In this document: positions 7,184 to 15,562 of the stretch, piece by piece
How the letters are laid out: each line of letters starts with the position of its first letter
Position numbering within the stretch: the first letter of the stretch is position 1
Assembly (NCBI GenBank): GCA_024281135.1
Contig: JAMXLG010000235.1
Span: 1 to 19,842, forward strand
Reading direction: 5' to 3'
Source: Vulcanimicrobiia bacterium
GTDB taxonomy: Bacteria; Eremiobacterota; Eremiobacteria; Baltobacterales; Baltobacteraceae
DNA length: 19,842 bases
The notes under the pieces: generated by a model
Database searches by the model: none
What the model saw: the letters and a program-made list of their open reading frames with translations, nothing else
Told to the model about the DNA's origin: nothing
Position numbers and translations under genes: made by a program

Positions 7184-9811
7184 GTGGCAAAACCGAAGCC
7201 GGGGACGGCAACCTTGATGTTGCTCGATACGTACGGGCTCGTCTATCGAGCCTTCTTTGCGTTGCCTCCGCTGACGACGACGCGTGGAACGCCGATCAAT
7301 GCGGTCTATGGCTTCACGATGATGCTCAACAAGCTCATCAACGACGAGAAACCCACGCACGTTGTTGCGGCATTCGATAAAGGTATGCCCGCCGCGCGCG
7401 TCGCGCTCTATAAAGACTATAAGGCGCAGCGGGACGCGATGCCGGACGATCTGCGCAGCCAGTTTGCGCTCGTGCGTCAAGTGCTCGCCGTGCACAAAAT
7501 TCCGATCGTCGAGATCGAAGGCATGGAAGCCGACGATATCATCGCCACGCTCGCGAGCAAGGCCGAAGAAGCCGGCGAACGGACGTTGGTCGTGACCGGC
7601 GACTTGGACTTGTTGCAAATCGTCGACGAGAAAACAACGGTGTTGACCACTCGTCGCGGTATTACGGAACTCGGCCGCTACGATCCGCCGGCCGTCGCCG
7701 AGCGCTTCGAATTGGAGCCGAAACAACTGGCCGATTATCGCGGACTCAAAGGTGATCCGTCGGATAATCTGCCCGGCATTCCCGGCGTCGGTGAAAAGAC
7801 GGCGATCAAGTTGATCAAAGCCGCGGGTTCGCTCGACAAGCTCGTTGCAGATCCGTCACTCGCCGGCACTGCGAAACTGCAGAAACTCGTGGAAGAATAC
7901 GGCGCGCAGGCGCAGGTGTGCCGCGACGTTTCCGTGGTGCATCGAAATCTTCCGGTCGACGTCGATTGGAGCAACCGCTACAAATTCCCGAACGACGCGG
8001 AGTTGTATCCGCTCTATGCGGAACTCGAATTCAAGACGTTGCTTGCGAAACTCAAACCTCCGGTTGACGGTCTTCCGCTCTTTGCAGCGGATAAGCGAAT
8101 CGAGGGCAACTACCGCTCGTACGTCGCGTCCGTGGATCCGCCGGAATTCGAACGGCTCGCGAGCGATATTCACGCACTCTCCGGTTCCGAACTCGTCGCG
8201 ATCGCGCTGCACGAACATGACATGGGACTCTCCGGAGCCGCCGGCTCGGGAATCTCGTTTGCATTAGCCTCGCTCGGGCACGAGAACGTCCGCAGCGCAC
8301 TGTCGTCGCTGCTGCGCGACGCGAAGCGTCTCGCGGCATACGATGCAAAACGCGTCGTGCACGCTTTGCGCGCGCACGGGATCGAACACTATCGCTATGA
8401 AGACGACGCGATGATCGCGGCGCACTTGCTCAACCCGACCCGCACGTTCGGGAGCATCAGCGATGCGGCGGCCGAGCAACTGCAGACGAACGTAGGCGAA
8501 GATGCGGCGGCGTACGCGGATGCGACGCTGCAGATCGTAACGAAAGCGCATGAGACGCTCGACGAGCGCGATCAACTGAGCCTGTATAAAGAGGTCGAAG
8601 TACCCCTCGCGCCCGTACTCACCAAAATGGAAGCGATGGGTATCGCCGTCGATACCTCGGAGCTCGATGTCATAGGTCGCGAGATCGACAGGGCGACCGA
8701 ACGTTTACAGCGGCACATCTTCGATTTCGCAGGCGAAGAGTTTAACATCGGCTCGCCGATGCAACTCGGCAACATCCTCTTCGGCCGTCTCGGCATTCCG
8801 GGTGGAAAGAAAACGAAAACGGGATGGGCGACCGGCGTCGAGATTCTGCAGGGACTTGCGAAAGAGTACCCGATTTGTGCTCTCGTGCTCGACTGGCGCG
8901 AAGTAACGAAGCTCAAGAACACCTACATCGACGTCATTCCGCAGCTGCTGGACAAGCACGATCACCGTCTGCATACGGTATTCAATCAAACGTCGACCGC
9001 GACGGGCCGGTTGTCGTCCACAAATCCGAATCTGCAGAACATTCCCGTGCGCGGTGATCTCGGCCGGCGCATTCGTAAGGCGTTCGTGGCCAAGGATAAC
9101 GACCATGTCTTGTTGGCAGCGGACTACAGCCAGATCGAGTTGCGTTTGATGGCGCATCTCTCCGGCGATGAAGCGATGCGCACGGCGTTCGAAGAAGGTC
9201 AGGACATTCACGACTTCACGGCACGCCAAATTTTCAACGTCGGGCCGGGCGAATCGGTCGACGGCAATCAGCGGCGTATGGCTAAGAGTGTGAATTTCGG
9301 CTTGCTTTACGGCATGTCAGATTTCGGACTCGCACAGCGACTGGAAATCAGCCGTGCCGAAGCGCGCGACATTACGACGGCATACTTCGCTCGTTTTCCG
9401 AGCGTACGCGATTACATCGATAGCACCATCGACGACGCGCGGCGCAACGGCTATGTTTCGACGATCCTGGGCCGCCGGCGGTACATGCCGGCGCTTACCT
9501 CTAGTAACTACATGTTGCGATCCGCGGCCGAACGCGAAGCGACCAATGCTCCGCTGCAAGGGAGCGCAGCCGATTTGATGAAGCTGGCGATGGTTAAGAT
9601 CGATCGCGCCCTCGAATCGTCAAAGCACGCGACGATGCTCCTTCAGATTCACGACGAACTCATTTTCGAAGTGCATAAGGATCATCTGCATGAGATCGCG
9701 CACCTTGTCCGCTCCGAGATGGAGAACGCGCTTCCGCTCTCAGTTCCGCTCGAAGTCACCGTAAAGACGGGCACGAATTGGTACGACGTGGAGGCAATGA
9801 GCGAGGAATAA
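7184..9811 (+). CDS. polA: DNA polymerase I
   Basis: Repair and Okazaki-fragment-processing polymerase, 875 residues. The 5'-nuclease domain (1-300) has its acidic ligands: D15, D65, E115/D117/D118 (GMEADD), D140/D142 (GDLDLL) and D191/D194 (GDPSDNLPGIPGVGEKTA). The middle domain (about 310-470) keeps the fold but appears to have lost proofreading: the usual DTE becomes LHE in ALHEHD, and the second-motif Asp aligns with Val. The polymerase domain has motif A at 645-660 (D647 in ADYSQIELRLM), motif B at 697-709 (R697, K701, F705, Y709) and motif C H823-D824-E825. Start GTG 7184 has AGGA just upstream; ATG 7217 is an alternative that would remove 11 residues. Inactive exonuclease domains are common in non-enterobacterial Pol I. 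Confidence 0.97.
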   Translation: MAKPKPGTATLMLLDTYGLVYRAFFALPPLTTTRGTPINAVYGFTMMLNKLINDEKPTHVVAAFDKGMPAARVALYKDYKAQRDAMPDDLRSQFALVRQVLAVHKIPIVEIEGMEADDIIATLASKAEEAGERTLVVTGDLDLLQIVDEKTTVLTTRRGITELGRYDPPAVAERFELEPKQLADYRGLKGDPSDNLPGIPGVGEKTAIKLIKAAGSLDKLVADPSLAGTAKLQKLVEEYGAQAQVCRDVSVVHRNLPVDVDWSNRYKFPNDAELYPLYAELEFKTLLAKLKPPVDGLPLFAADKRIEGNYRSYVASVDPPEFERLASDIHALSGSELVAIALHEHDMGLSGAAGSGISFALASLGHENVRSALSSLLRDAKRLAAYDAKRVVHALRAHGIEHYRYEDDAMIAAHLLNPTRTFGSISDAAAEQLQTNVGEDAAAYADATLQIVTKAHETLDERDQLSLYKEVEVPLAPVLTKMEAMGIAVDTSELDVIGREIDRATERLQRHIFDFAGEEFNIGSPMQLGNILFGRLGIPGGKKTKTGWATGVEILQGLAKEYPICALVLDWREVTKLKNTYIDVIPQLLDKHDHRLHTVFNQTSTATGRLSSTNPNLQNIPVRGDLGRRIRKAFVAKDNDHVLLAADYSQIELRLMAHLSGDEAMRTAFEEGQDIHDFTARQIFNVGPGESVDGNQRRMAKSVNFGLLYGMSDFGLAQRLEISRAEARDITTAYFARFPSVRDYIDSTIDDARRNGYVSTILGRRRYMPALTSSNYMLRSAAEREATNAPLQGSAADLMKLAMVKIDRALESSKHATMLLQIHDELIFEVHKDHLHEIAHLVRSEMENALPLSVPLEVTVKTGTNWYDVEAMSEE

Positions 9812-11148
9812 ATCCTCGCAGCACAATCGTTGTGCTGTCGCTCGCGGTAGCGACGGTCTTACTCGCGTGCGCCGTTGTGCGCACCTCATTGTGGACCTAC
9901 GGTTCGGACACCGGAACGTTCACCATCGCGATTTTGAATGTCCCGCACGGGATGTACGATCCGTTCGAGCACGCCTCCCATTTCCGGTTTCACTGGTCGC
10001 CGATTCTCGTGGCGCTCTATCCGCTGCTCGCAATTACGCGAACCGTTCTGACGCTCCAGATCATCCAGGTGCTGCTCGTGGTAGCGGCGGTATTCGCGTA
10101 CTACGTCTTGATCGAGCGCTATATCGGCAGAACGCTTGCATTGCGTTGCGCGATCATTGCGATGCTATACCCGGCATTGGTCGGGCTTGCATTTTCCGAG
10201 TTTCATGAACTGGCGTTCTATCCGCTCTTGACCTTTCTCGCGCTGCTCGCGCTCTCCGCGCGGCGTTGGGGATGGTATGCGTTGTTTGCGTTTGCGTTGC
10301 TCTGCGTACGTGAGGACGTGGCGCTTCTTACCGCGATCATGGGTTGCGTTCTCGGGGCGTATGGAATTCGAAGCGGCGACCGCGCGTACGTAAAGGCGGG
10401 CGCAATCACCGCATTGAGCGCTGCCGGCGTTCTCGTTCTCTATTTTGGATTCATCGTGCCGCGGCTTGGCGGCTGGGGACCCTCGGGCTTTTACCGGTAC
10501 CCCTTCGAGAACGGTGTTCCGCTTAACAAGGACGAGACCGTTCTCGTGCCGCGACTTACCTACGTTCTAGAACTTCTCGTGCCGCTCGCATTTCTACCGG
10601 TGCTCACGCGATGGTTTTTGCTCGCGGTCCCCGGCTTGGCGATCGTGCTTTTGGCAAACTCCGGCGGTGTGTGGCGGATGGGGATGCATTACGTCGCTCT
10701 ATGGATGCCTTGGATCTTGATTGCGATGGCTGCCGCGCTCGCACACATCCGTGCGAAGAGCGGTGAGCAAGCAGCGCTGCGATGGTCAACGGTTTCTATC
10801 GTCCTGAGCGCCCTTTTTCTCGTTTTTGTAAATCCAACGCATCCGCAGCACTATTTAACGCCGTCCTACCGAGACATCGCTGCCGTCAAGCGCGTTCTAT
10901 CATGTGTGCCGGCTACGGCAACGTTAGGAACCCACGACGAATGGTATTCGGCCATCGCCTTTAAACACCCGAACGAGACGATCGGAGCGCCCGCATATGC
11001 CCAGTATCTGCTCTTTGCGGACGATTATCCAAACAGCGAGTTTCAGAGCAAAATCTTACCGCTCGTGCACCATGAGGTCGCGAGCGGGCAAATCAGCGAA
11101 GTTTGCCGTTCCGATCGTGTTGCCGTCTACCGGAGAGTCCATTCATGA
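9778..11148 (+). CDS. DUF2079 family polytopic membrane protein
   Basis: A polytopic membrane protein of up to 456 residues matching DUF2079. After the first helix comes TSLWTYGSDTGTFTIAILN, then a short hydrophilic segment with the diagnostic HFRFHWSPILVALYPLLAI. Further helices follow up to about residue 370 and a soluble C-terminal part (YRDIAAVKRVLSCVPATATL, GTHDEWYSAIAFKHPNE). The overall plan resembles GT-C type membrane glycosyltransferases, but the activity of DUF2079 proteins is not established. The start is uncertain. TTG 9778 lies inside polA and gives a positively charged N-terminus before helix 1, while GTG 9832 would start inside the first helix. The last codons overlap the next gene as ATGA, implying coupling to DUF192. 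Confidence 0.87.
   Translation: MVRRGGNERGINPRSTIVVLSLAVATVLLACAVVRTSLWTYGSDTGTFTIAILNVPHGMYDPFEHASHFRFHWSPILVALYPLLAITRTVLTLQIIQVLLVVAAVFAYYVLIERYIGRTLALRCAIIAMLYPALVGLAFSEFHELAFYPLLTFLALLALSARRWGWYALFAFALLCVREDVALLTAIMGCVLGAYGIRSGDRAYVKAGAITALSAAGVLVLYFGFIVPRLGGWGPSGFYRYPFENGVPLNKDETVLVPRLTYVLELLVPLAFLPVLTRWFLLAVPGLAIVLLANSGGVWRMGMHYVALWMPWILIAMAAALAHIRAKSGEQAALRWSTVSIVLSALFLVFVNPTHPQHYLTPSYRDIAAVKRVLSCVPATATLGTHDEWYSAIAFKHPNETIGAPAYAQYLLFADDYPNSEFQSKILPLVHHEVASGQISEVCRSDRVAVYRRVHS
9803..9817. repeat. Inverted repeat over the polA stop codon
   Basis: GAGGA and TCCTC form a perfect 5-bp stem around the loop ATAAA, which contains most of the polA TAA stop. Together with a second hairpin 3 bases on it may shape the polA/DUF2079 junction in the mRNA. 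There is no T-run, so it is not an intrinsic terminator. Confidence 0.35.
9821..9835. repeat. Inverted repeat just after polA
   Basis: GCACAA and TTGTGC form a perfect 6-bp stem with a TCG loop, three bases after the preceding inverted repeat. It covers GTG 9832, one candidate start of the next gene. No T-tract follows. Confidence 0.4.
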
Positions 11149-11582
11149 TTGCAGCGTTCGCGTTGCTCGTCGCCGTCGCGACCCCCTCGCCGCAACATCT
11201 TCCCACGATTACGGTTCAAGCGCCGCATGCGACGCTGACGTTGCAAATCGCAAAAACCGAAGACGAGCGCGAGCTCGGCTTGATGAGCGTGACGAAACTT
11301 CCCGCGCACACGGGCATGGTTTTCGTCTTCGATCAAGATGCGCCGGTTGAATTCTGGATGAAGAACACGTTTGTTCCACTCGATATGGTCTTCGTCGGCG
11401 GTGATGGACAGGTTCGCGCCGTTGCCGCAAAGGTTCCGTCGACAACGCCCCAGACGCCCGACGAGAAGATTCCCCGTCGGCGCGCCACAGCTAAGTACGT
11501 CATTGAATTACCGTCGGGCGAGGCGGCAAAAGACGGGATTGTCGAGGGAGTCCGGCTGGATTTGGCCGCTACGGAACATTAG
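11145..11582 (+). CDS. Exported DUF192 family protein
   Basis: A 145-residue protein of the DUF192 family, whose role is unknown. Visible family motifs are ERELGLMSVTKLPAHTGMVF and then APVEFWMKNTFVPLDMVFV, followed by a GDGQVRAVAAKVP strand. The N-terminus MIAAFALLVAVATPSP is a short hydrophobic export signal, so the domain is probably periplasmic or membrane-anchored. The start at ATG 11145 overlaps the DUF2079 stop by ATGA and has GGAGAG seven bases upstream; an in-frame start at 11103 would add 14 residues lying in the upstream gene. Its TAG stop overlaps the stop codon of the convergent SDR gene, and no terminator hairpin separates them. Confidence 0.93.
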   Translation: MIAAFALLVAVATPSPQHLPTITVQAPHATLTLQIAKTEDERELGLMSVTKLPAHTGMVFVFDQDAPVEFWMKNTFVPLDMVFVGGDGQVRAVAAKVPSTTPQTPDEKIPRRRATAKYVIELPSGEAAKDGIVEGVRLDLAATEH

Positions 11583-12310
11583 ACAAGTGCGCCACCGCCA
11601 TCGACGTTGAGGACGTTGCCTGTCGCAAATGCGTTATTTATCAAATAAATGTAGGCAGCAGCGATGTCATCCGCCGTTCCGACGCGTCCAAGGGGCAAGC
11701 GTTTCTCTTCGCGCTCGAAGAGGGCTTCACGGTCGGCGAGAGACATTGCATCCCAGCGCGGAGTTCGAGACAATCCCGGCGAGACGCAGTTTACGCGAAT
11801 CGGCGCCAATTCCAACGCGAGCGCGCGCGTGAGTCCTTCGACGGCGCTTTGAATGCTCGCTTGCGATGTCCACCCCGGTCGCGGTCGCGTTGCCGAAAAG
11901 CCCGAGGTCAAGACGATGGAGCCGCCTTCACGAATCGAGCCGACGCCATATTTTACGGCCGCGACTGCACCCCAGTAGCGAATCTCAAAGCGTGACTTCG
12001 CTCGAGTGAGATTCGTTGTGACAAGCGGCCCGAGCGGCAAATTTTCGCCGCACGTGTAAATCAAGTCGTCGAAGGGTTCGATATCGGAAAAGAATTCTTT
12101 GATCGCATCCTCACTCGCTACGTCGATGTGCTGCGCGGTAAACCGCGTGGGCGACTGCAGCGACAACTCGGCTCGTGCACGATCCACCGCTTCCAGATGG
12201 TCCGATGCAACGACGACTGATGCGCCTTGATCGAGCGCCTGTTGCGCCACCGCAAGACCGATTCCAGAGGTGCCGCCGAGCACTACAATGCGTTTATCGT
12301 TGAGGTTCAT
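11579..12310 (-). CDS. SDR-fold protein with non-canonical active site
   Basis: Short-chain dehydrogenase/reductase fold, 243 residues from ATG 12310 (ATG 12319 would add three). The nucleotide site is clear: VVLGGTSGIGLAVAQ at residues 9-23. HIDV at 61-64, a helix leading to SIVLTSG at 131-137 and the late VNCVSPGLSRTP (173-184) are standard, as is the C-terminal NVLNVDGGGAL. However the catalytic YxxxK is absent: in GWTSQASIQSAVEGL the Tyr and Lys positions align with Q150 and Q154. The NNAG motif is also altered (YTCGENL). I recall a recognised SDR subgroup with a similar RPRPGW segment and the same loss, so this may be a stable variant rather than a decayed gene. It follows the STAND regulator by 80 bases and may be its target. 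Confidence 0.88.
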   Translation of the reverse strand: MNLNDKRIVVLGGTSGIGLAVAQQALDQGASVVVASDHLEAVDRARAELSLQSPTRFTAQHIDVASEDAIKEFFSDIEPFDDLIYTCGENLPLGPLVTTNLTRAKSRFEIRYWGAVAAVKYGVGSIREGGSIVLTSGFSATRPRPGWTSQASIQSAVEGLTRALALELAPIRVNCVSPGLSRTPRWDAMSLADREALFEREEKRLPLGRVGTADDIAAAYIYLINNAFATGNVLNVDGGGALV

Positions 12311-12390
12311 ACGACCCATTGTCGCCGCCCGGGCATCGTAAGCCCAGAAACACCCGAACACTTAGTCGAACAATTACACTCAGCTCGCGG

Positions 12391-14868
12391 CTAGATCGCC
12401 ATCGCTTCCTCGATTGCCTGAGCTTGCGTCATCGCAGCGCCGGCGGACACATTGACCGCAAGCGTTGCAGGCGGCAATGTGTCTGCGAGGACGCGCTGCA
12501 GCCGCTCGCGTTCCTGTTGTTCCGAAAAGTCCCCGTGTGCTCCGAGCGACGCTAATCGCGCGCCGGTGAACCCGAGAAGACGAGCCGCGCGCGCCTTTTC
12601 GTCGCGATCTTCGCCGTCGACGCGCTGCAGCGCGGCAACCATCGCCAAATGCTGCAACGCCCAAACAAGTGTCGTCGCACCCTGCGCGAGATATCCGAAC
12701 TGGAGCGCCTCGCGTGCGGCGTTCCTGGCGTCGCCAATCCGATTTGCAGCCACAAGATATGTGGCGAGATTTGCGAGCGTCCGCATCTGTGCGAATTCGT
12801 CGCCCAGATCTCGCGCAACTTGAACCGCGTCTTCGCCCAGCTTTATTGCCGTGTCGGTCTCACCCCCCGAGAAGTGCGCTTCCGCAGCGACCATGCCGGC
12901 GACGAGCGCAATGCGGTCGGCAGACGCAGCCGTCGCAATAGCAAGAGCCTCTTCAACGTGAGCGCGCGAAGCTTCCAGGTCTCCAGCGATACCACGGCTG
13001 AGACCAAGCCCTTGAAGAGCGACGGCCGCAAGGAGCTGATCGTCGATGTTTCTAGCGATTTCGAGTGCATCGAACAATCGTCGCTCGGCTTCGTCGTAGC
13101 GCCCAAGTTCGAGCAACACTCTCCCGGCGATGGTCTCCGCTTTGACGATCCCGCGGCGATCGCCGAGTTCGCGAAACCTCGCTGATGCCGTCTCTGCAGC
13201 AGGTAGCGCAATCGTCGACTCACCGCCGAGAAATGAAACGATCGCCTCTGCATATTCGAGCGCCGCAATAACCTTGCAGGGTGTTCGTTTGTCGACATTT
13301 TCAAGGGCGAGCCGGCACCAGCGTCGTCCCTCGGTGAGCGCAAATGTAATCCATACGGGTTGCAATGCTCCCGCTACGCGTTGTCCCAAAAGGACGTCGT
13401 GGCGCTCCCCTAGTGCCCAGTGTATCGCTATGCGCCAGTTTTCGAGCTCGGCTCGCGCGCGGGTAAGCCAGGCGCGATTCGGCGCCGTGCTCCACGCGAT
13501 TTCGACCTGCTCCGCAAGCTTGAGATAGGCAGCAGCATGGCGGTGCGCGATCGAATCGAAATCGCCGCGGGCGACGAGCTTCTCGCGACCGTACTCGCGT
13601 GACGTCTCCAACAGGCCGTATCGCGCGTCGTCGGCCTCAAAGTCAACGACAACGAGCGATTTCTCAACGAGCGACGTTAAGATTTCCAATACGCGCACGG
13701 TCGGTGTGTTCGCGTCCGAGCACACCTCCGTGGCTTGCTCGACCGTGCATCCGCCGCCGAAAACAGAGAGTGCGTCGAAGACTCGCTGCTCGTCTTGTGC
13801 GAGCATATCGTAGCTCCAGTCAATGAGCGTTCGCATCGTCGAATGGCGCGAAATTGCTGTGCTATCAACGTAACGCAAGAGGTTCAGACGTTCGGAAATG
13901 TTATCGGCTAGTGTTTTCAACGACAACGCCGATGCGCGCGCCGCTGCAAGTTCAATGGCAAATGGGATACCGTCGAGCTCCTCGCAAATCACCCGCACGC
14001 TGCGCCATGACTCGTCGTCTTCGTCGGCGATCGTGAATCCAGGCGAAACACCTCGTGCGCGGTCGAGAAACAGCTCGATTGCCGATGCTTCCGAAAGCGG
14101 TTGGAGACGGAACACGCGTTCACCGATGAGACGGAGCGGCTCGCGGCTCGTTGCAATAATGCGAATGTCTCGGCAACGCGCGAGCAACTGTTTCACGATC
14201 GCTGCGCAGGAACCGAGCAGATGTTCGCAATTATCGAGAATGATAAGTGCCCGTCTCTCAACGAGGTGATCTACAAGTGCATCGCTAGCCGTTGATTCCG
14301 AGGCTGCGTTTACACCCAGCGTCTCCGCAATACGTTGGCCAACGAGCGCGGCATCGGCGATCGGAGCGAGTTCGATCAGCCAGACACCGTCCGCGAATTC
14401 GTCGACGAGACTGTGTCCTGTCTCAAGTGCGAGGCGTGTTTTACCTACGCCACCCGCGCCGGCGAGCGTAACGAGGCGATGGCCACCTACGTGCGCACGC
14501 AGCAACTCAATCTCTCGGTCGCGACCGACGAAGCTCGTGAGCGCGTACGGTAAGTTATGGCGATGCCGCGTCGGAACATCAGTCGCTTCCGCGTGACGCC
14601 GCCGTGCGCTTCCACCACGTCGTGCCGCGTCCTCAAAGCGCTCGCGGTCGGACGGCGACAGTTCGAGGGCGTCGGCGAGGAGGTTCATCGTTTCGCGCTG
14701 CGGCGCTCGTCGCGTTCCGCGCTCGAGAACGCTGATTCCGCCGGCGCTCATGTGTGCGTGCTCCGCGAGTGTTTCCTGGGAGAGACCCGCGGCTAACCGT
14801 AATTCGCGCAATAAGCGCCCGAACGAGAGCGGTTCACGTTCGGTAGCGCGTCGTGCTTGATCGGGCAT
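12391..14868 (-). CDS. XRE-HTH / NB-ARC ATPase / TPR transcriptional regulator (STAND class)
   Basis: An 825-residue signal-transducing ATPase. Residues 14-75 are an XRE helix-turn-helix (FGRLLRELRLAAGLSQETLA, then SAGGISVLERG). A linker leads to an NB-ARC module: SFVGRDREIELL at 112-123, Walker A GAGGVGKT at 137-144, Walker B LIILDN at 208-213, sensor-like IIATSREPLRL at 237-247, and the GxP-type ELDGIPFAIELAAAR near 300. A winged-helix region follows (TMRTLIDWSYDML), then an all-helical TPR-like C-terminus from about 480. The architecture matches AfsR-related regulators that oligomerise on ligand and ATP binding. I start at ATG 14868, directly before the HTH; an extension to 15024 would overlap the upstream gene. 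Ligand and targets are unknown. A defence STAND role is possible but less likely given the DNA-binding domain. Confidence 0.92.
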   Translation of the reverse strand: MPDQARRATEREPLSFGRLLRELRLAAGLSQETLAEHAHMSAGGISVLERGTRRAPQRETMNLLADALELSPSDRERFEDAARRGGSARRRHAEATDVPTRHRHNLPYALTSFVGRDREIELLRAHVGGHRLVTLAGAGGVGKTRLALETGHSLVDEFADGVWLIELAPIADAALVGQRIAETLGVNAASESTASDALVDHLVERRALIILDNCEHLLGSCAAIVKQLLARCRDIRIIATSREPLRLIGERVFRLQPLSEASAIELFLDRARGVSPGFTIADEDDESWRSVRVICEELDGIPFAIELAAARASALSLKTLADNISERLNLLRYVDSTAISRHSTMRTLIDWSYDMLAQDEQRVFDALSVFGGGCTVEQATEVCSDANTPTVRVLEILTSLVEKSLVVVDFEADDARYGLLETSREYGREKLVARGDFDSIAHRHAAAYLKLAEQVEIAWSTAPNRAWLTRARAELENWRIAIHWALGERHDVLLGQRVAGALQPVWITFALTEGRRWCRLALENVDKRTPCKVIAALEYAEAIVSFLGGESTIALPAAETASARFRELGDRRGIVKAETIAGRVLLELGRYDEAERRLFDALEIARNIDDQLLAAVALQGLGLSRGIAGDLEASRAHVEEALAIATAASADRIALVAGMVAAEAHFSGGETDTAIKLGEDAVQVARDLGDEFAQMRTLANLATYLVAANRIGDARNAAREALQFGYLAQGATTLVWALQHLAMVAALQRVDGEDRDEKARAARLLGFTGARLASLGAHGDFSEQQERERLQRVLADTLPPATLAVNVSAGAAMTQAQAIEEAMAI

Positions 14869-14921
14869 GACGAACGTACGACTATCGCACGACACGACTG
14901 GTTGCGCGGTCGTCCGAGCGC

Positions 14922-15524
14922 TTACTCGACGCCCCCCGAAGTTGAATCCGACTGACGCCGCGCGTTCGTGAACGTGTAGTTTGAATACCGGACTTCTGCG
15001 CGTTCCCGTGCCCAGAATAACCATCCGTGCCCGTGTGCGTGCGCGGAAATCGACGACGGAACGATATACGTGCCAAAATGCGCGTAGTGCACCGAAAAAT
15101 CGACGGTCATGTCCTCGTCAGTTTCGCTGCCGTCGGCGCCAAGTAAATCGAGTGTGCTTTCGTCGGCGTAGATCGTGTTTACGTCGATGTCTTCCTTACA
15201 GGACTTCGCGTGTTTCACCGCGATCGCAAGCGCGGTCTGACCGTTCCAATTCACCAGGTGCTCATTCGTTGCCGCATAGCACGTGGGGTCGAAAACGTGT
15301 TTCGTCACGGGCGATTCGTCGGCGAATTCGTTCCATTTATCGTCATGCGGCGTAACCGAGACGATTTTTTTCGCGTGGACGTCGACGACGACTCGTTGCG
15401 GCGCACCATGCCACCCGGCGATGCCGTAGGCTTCGCCCTCCTGGGTGTATTCGACAAACGCGGGCAGCGTCTGAGCACGTAAAGCCCGGACTGCCGCCTC
15501 GTAGTCGGCAGAAGCTGTCGCCAT
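14922..15524 (-). CDS. Hypothetical protein (200 residues)
   Basis: Not recognised. A 200-residue protein with ATG at 15524 and a TAG in frame just upstream, so there is no room for a signal peptide and the product appears cytoplasmic. It begins with a helix (YEAAVRALRAQTLPAF) and then alternates short strands: FVEYTQEGEAYGIAGWHG, RVVVDVHAKKIVSVTPHDD, an acidic stretch DGSETDEDMTVDFSVHY, a His-rich turn SAHAHGHGWLFW and a final strand EVRYSNYTFTNAR. The strand order and the final YSNYTF faintly recall LolA/RseB-type lipid-binding folds, but I would not assign it. Two cysteines (82, 109). It lies 53 bases upstream of the STAND regulator gene in the same direction and may act with it, for example as sensor or partner; that is inference from position only. 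Confidence 0.75.
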   Translation of the reverse strand: MATASADYEAAVRALRAQTLPAFVEYTQEGEAYGIAGWHGAPQRVVVDVHAKKIVSVTPHDDKWNEFADESPVTKHVFDPTCYAATNEHLVNWNGQTALAIAVKHAKSCKEDIDVNTIYADESTLDLLGADGSETDEDMTVDFSVHYAHFGTYIVPSSISAHAHGHGWLFWARERAEVRYSNYTFTNARRQSDSTSGGVE

Positions 15525-15562
15525 ATTCCACTTACGTCGCAGAGCGGGCTATGTTTCGAAGA

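Noticed and set aside
6746..7726. A 326-codon open frame on the minus strand.
   Set aside because: It spans the macroglobulin-like gene and the start of polA in antisense and has no recognisable domain or ribosome-binding site.
12311..12390. A terminator between the STAND regulator and the SDR gene.
   Set aside because: Only a four-base GGGC/GCCC pair is present, with no T-run in either direction.
12649..13185. A 178-codon plus-strand frame.
   Set aside because: It is antisense to the TPR region of the STAND regulator and has no recognisable protein features.
12391..14868. The STAND protein as an anti-phage Avs-type defence gene.
   Set aside because: It carries an N-terminal XRE DNA-binding domain and the AfsR-like NB-ARC/TPR layout rather than a nuclease or other killing effector, and no defence genes are nearby.
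14869..15024. A 52-residue N-terminal extension of the STAND regulator.
   Set aside because: It would overlap the upstream gene by about 100 bases and lies before a natural ATG directly preceding the HTH domain.
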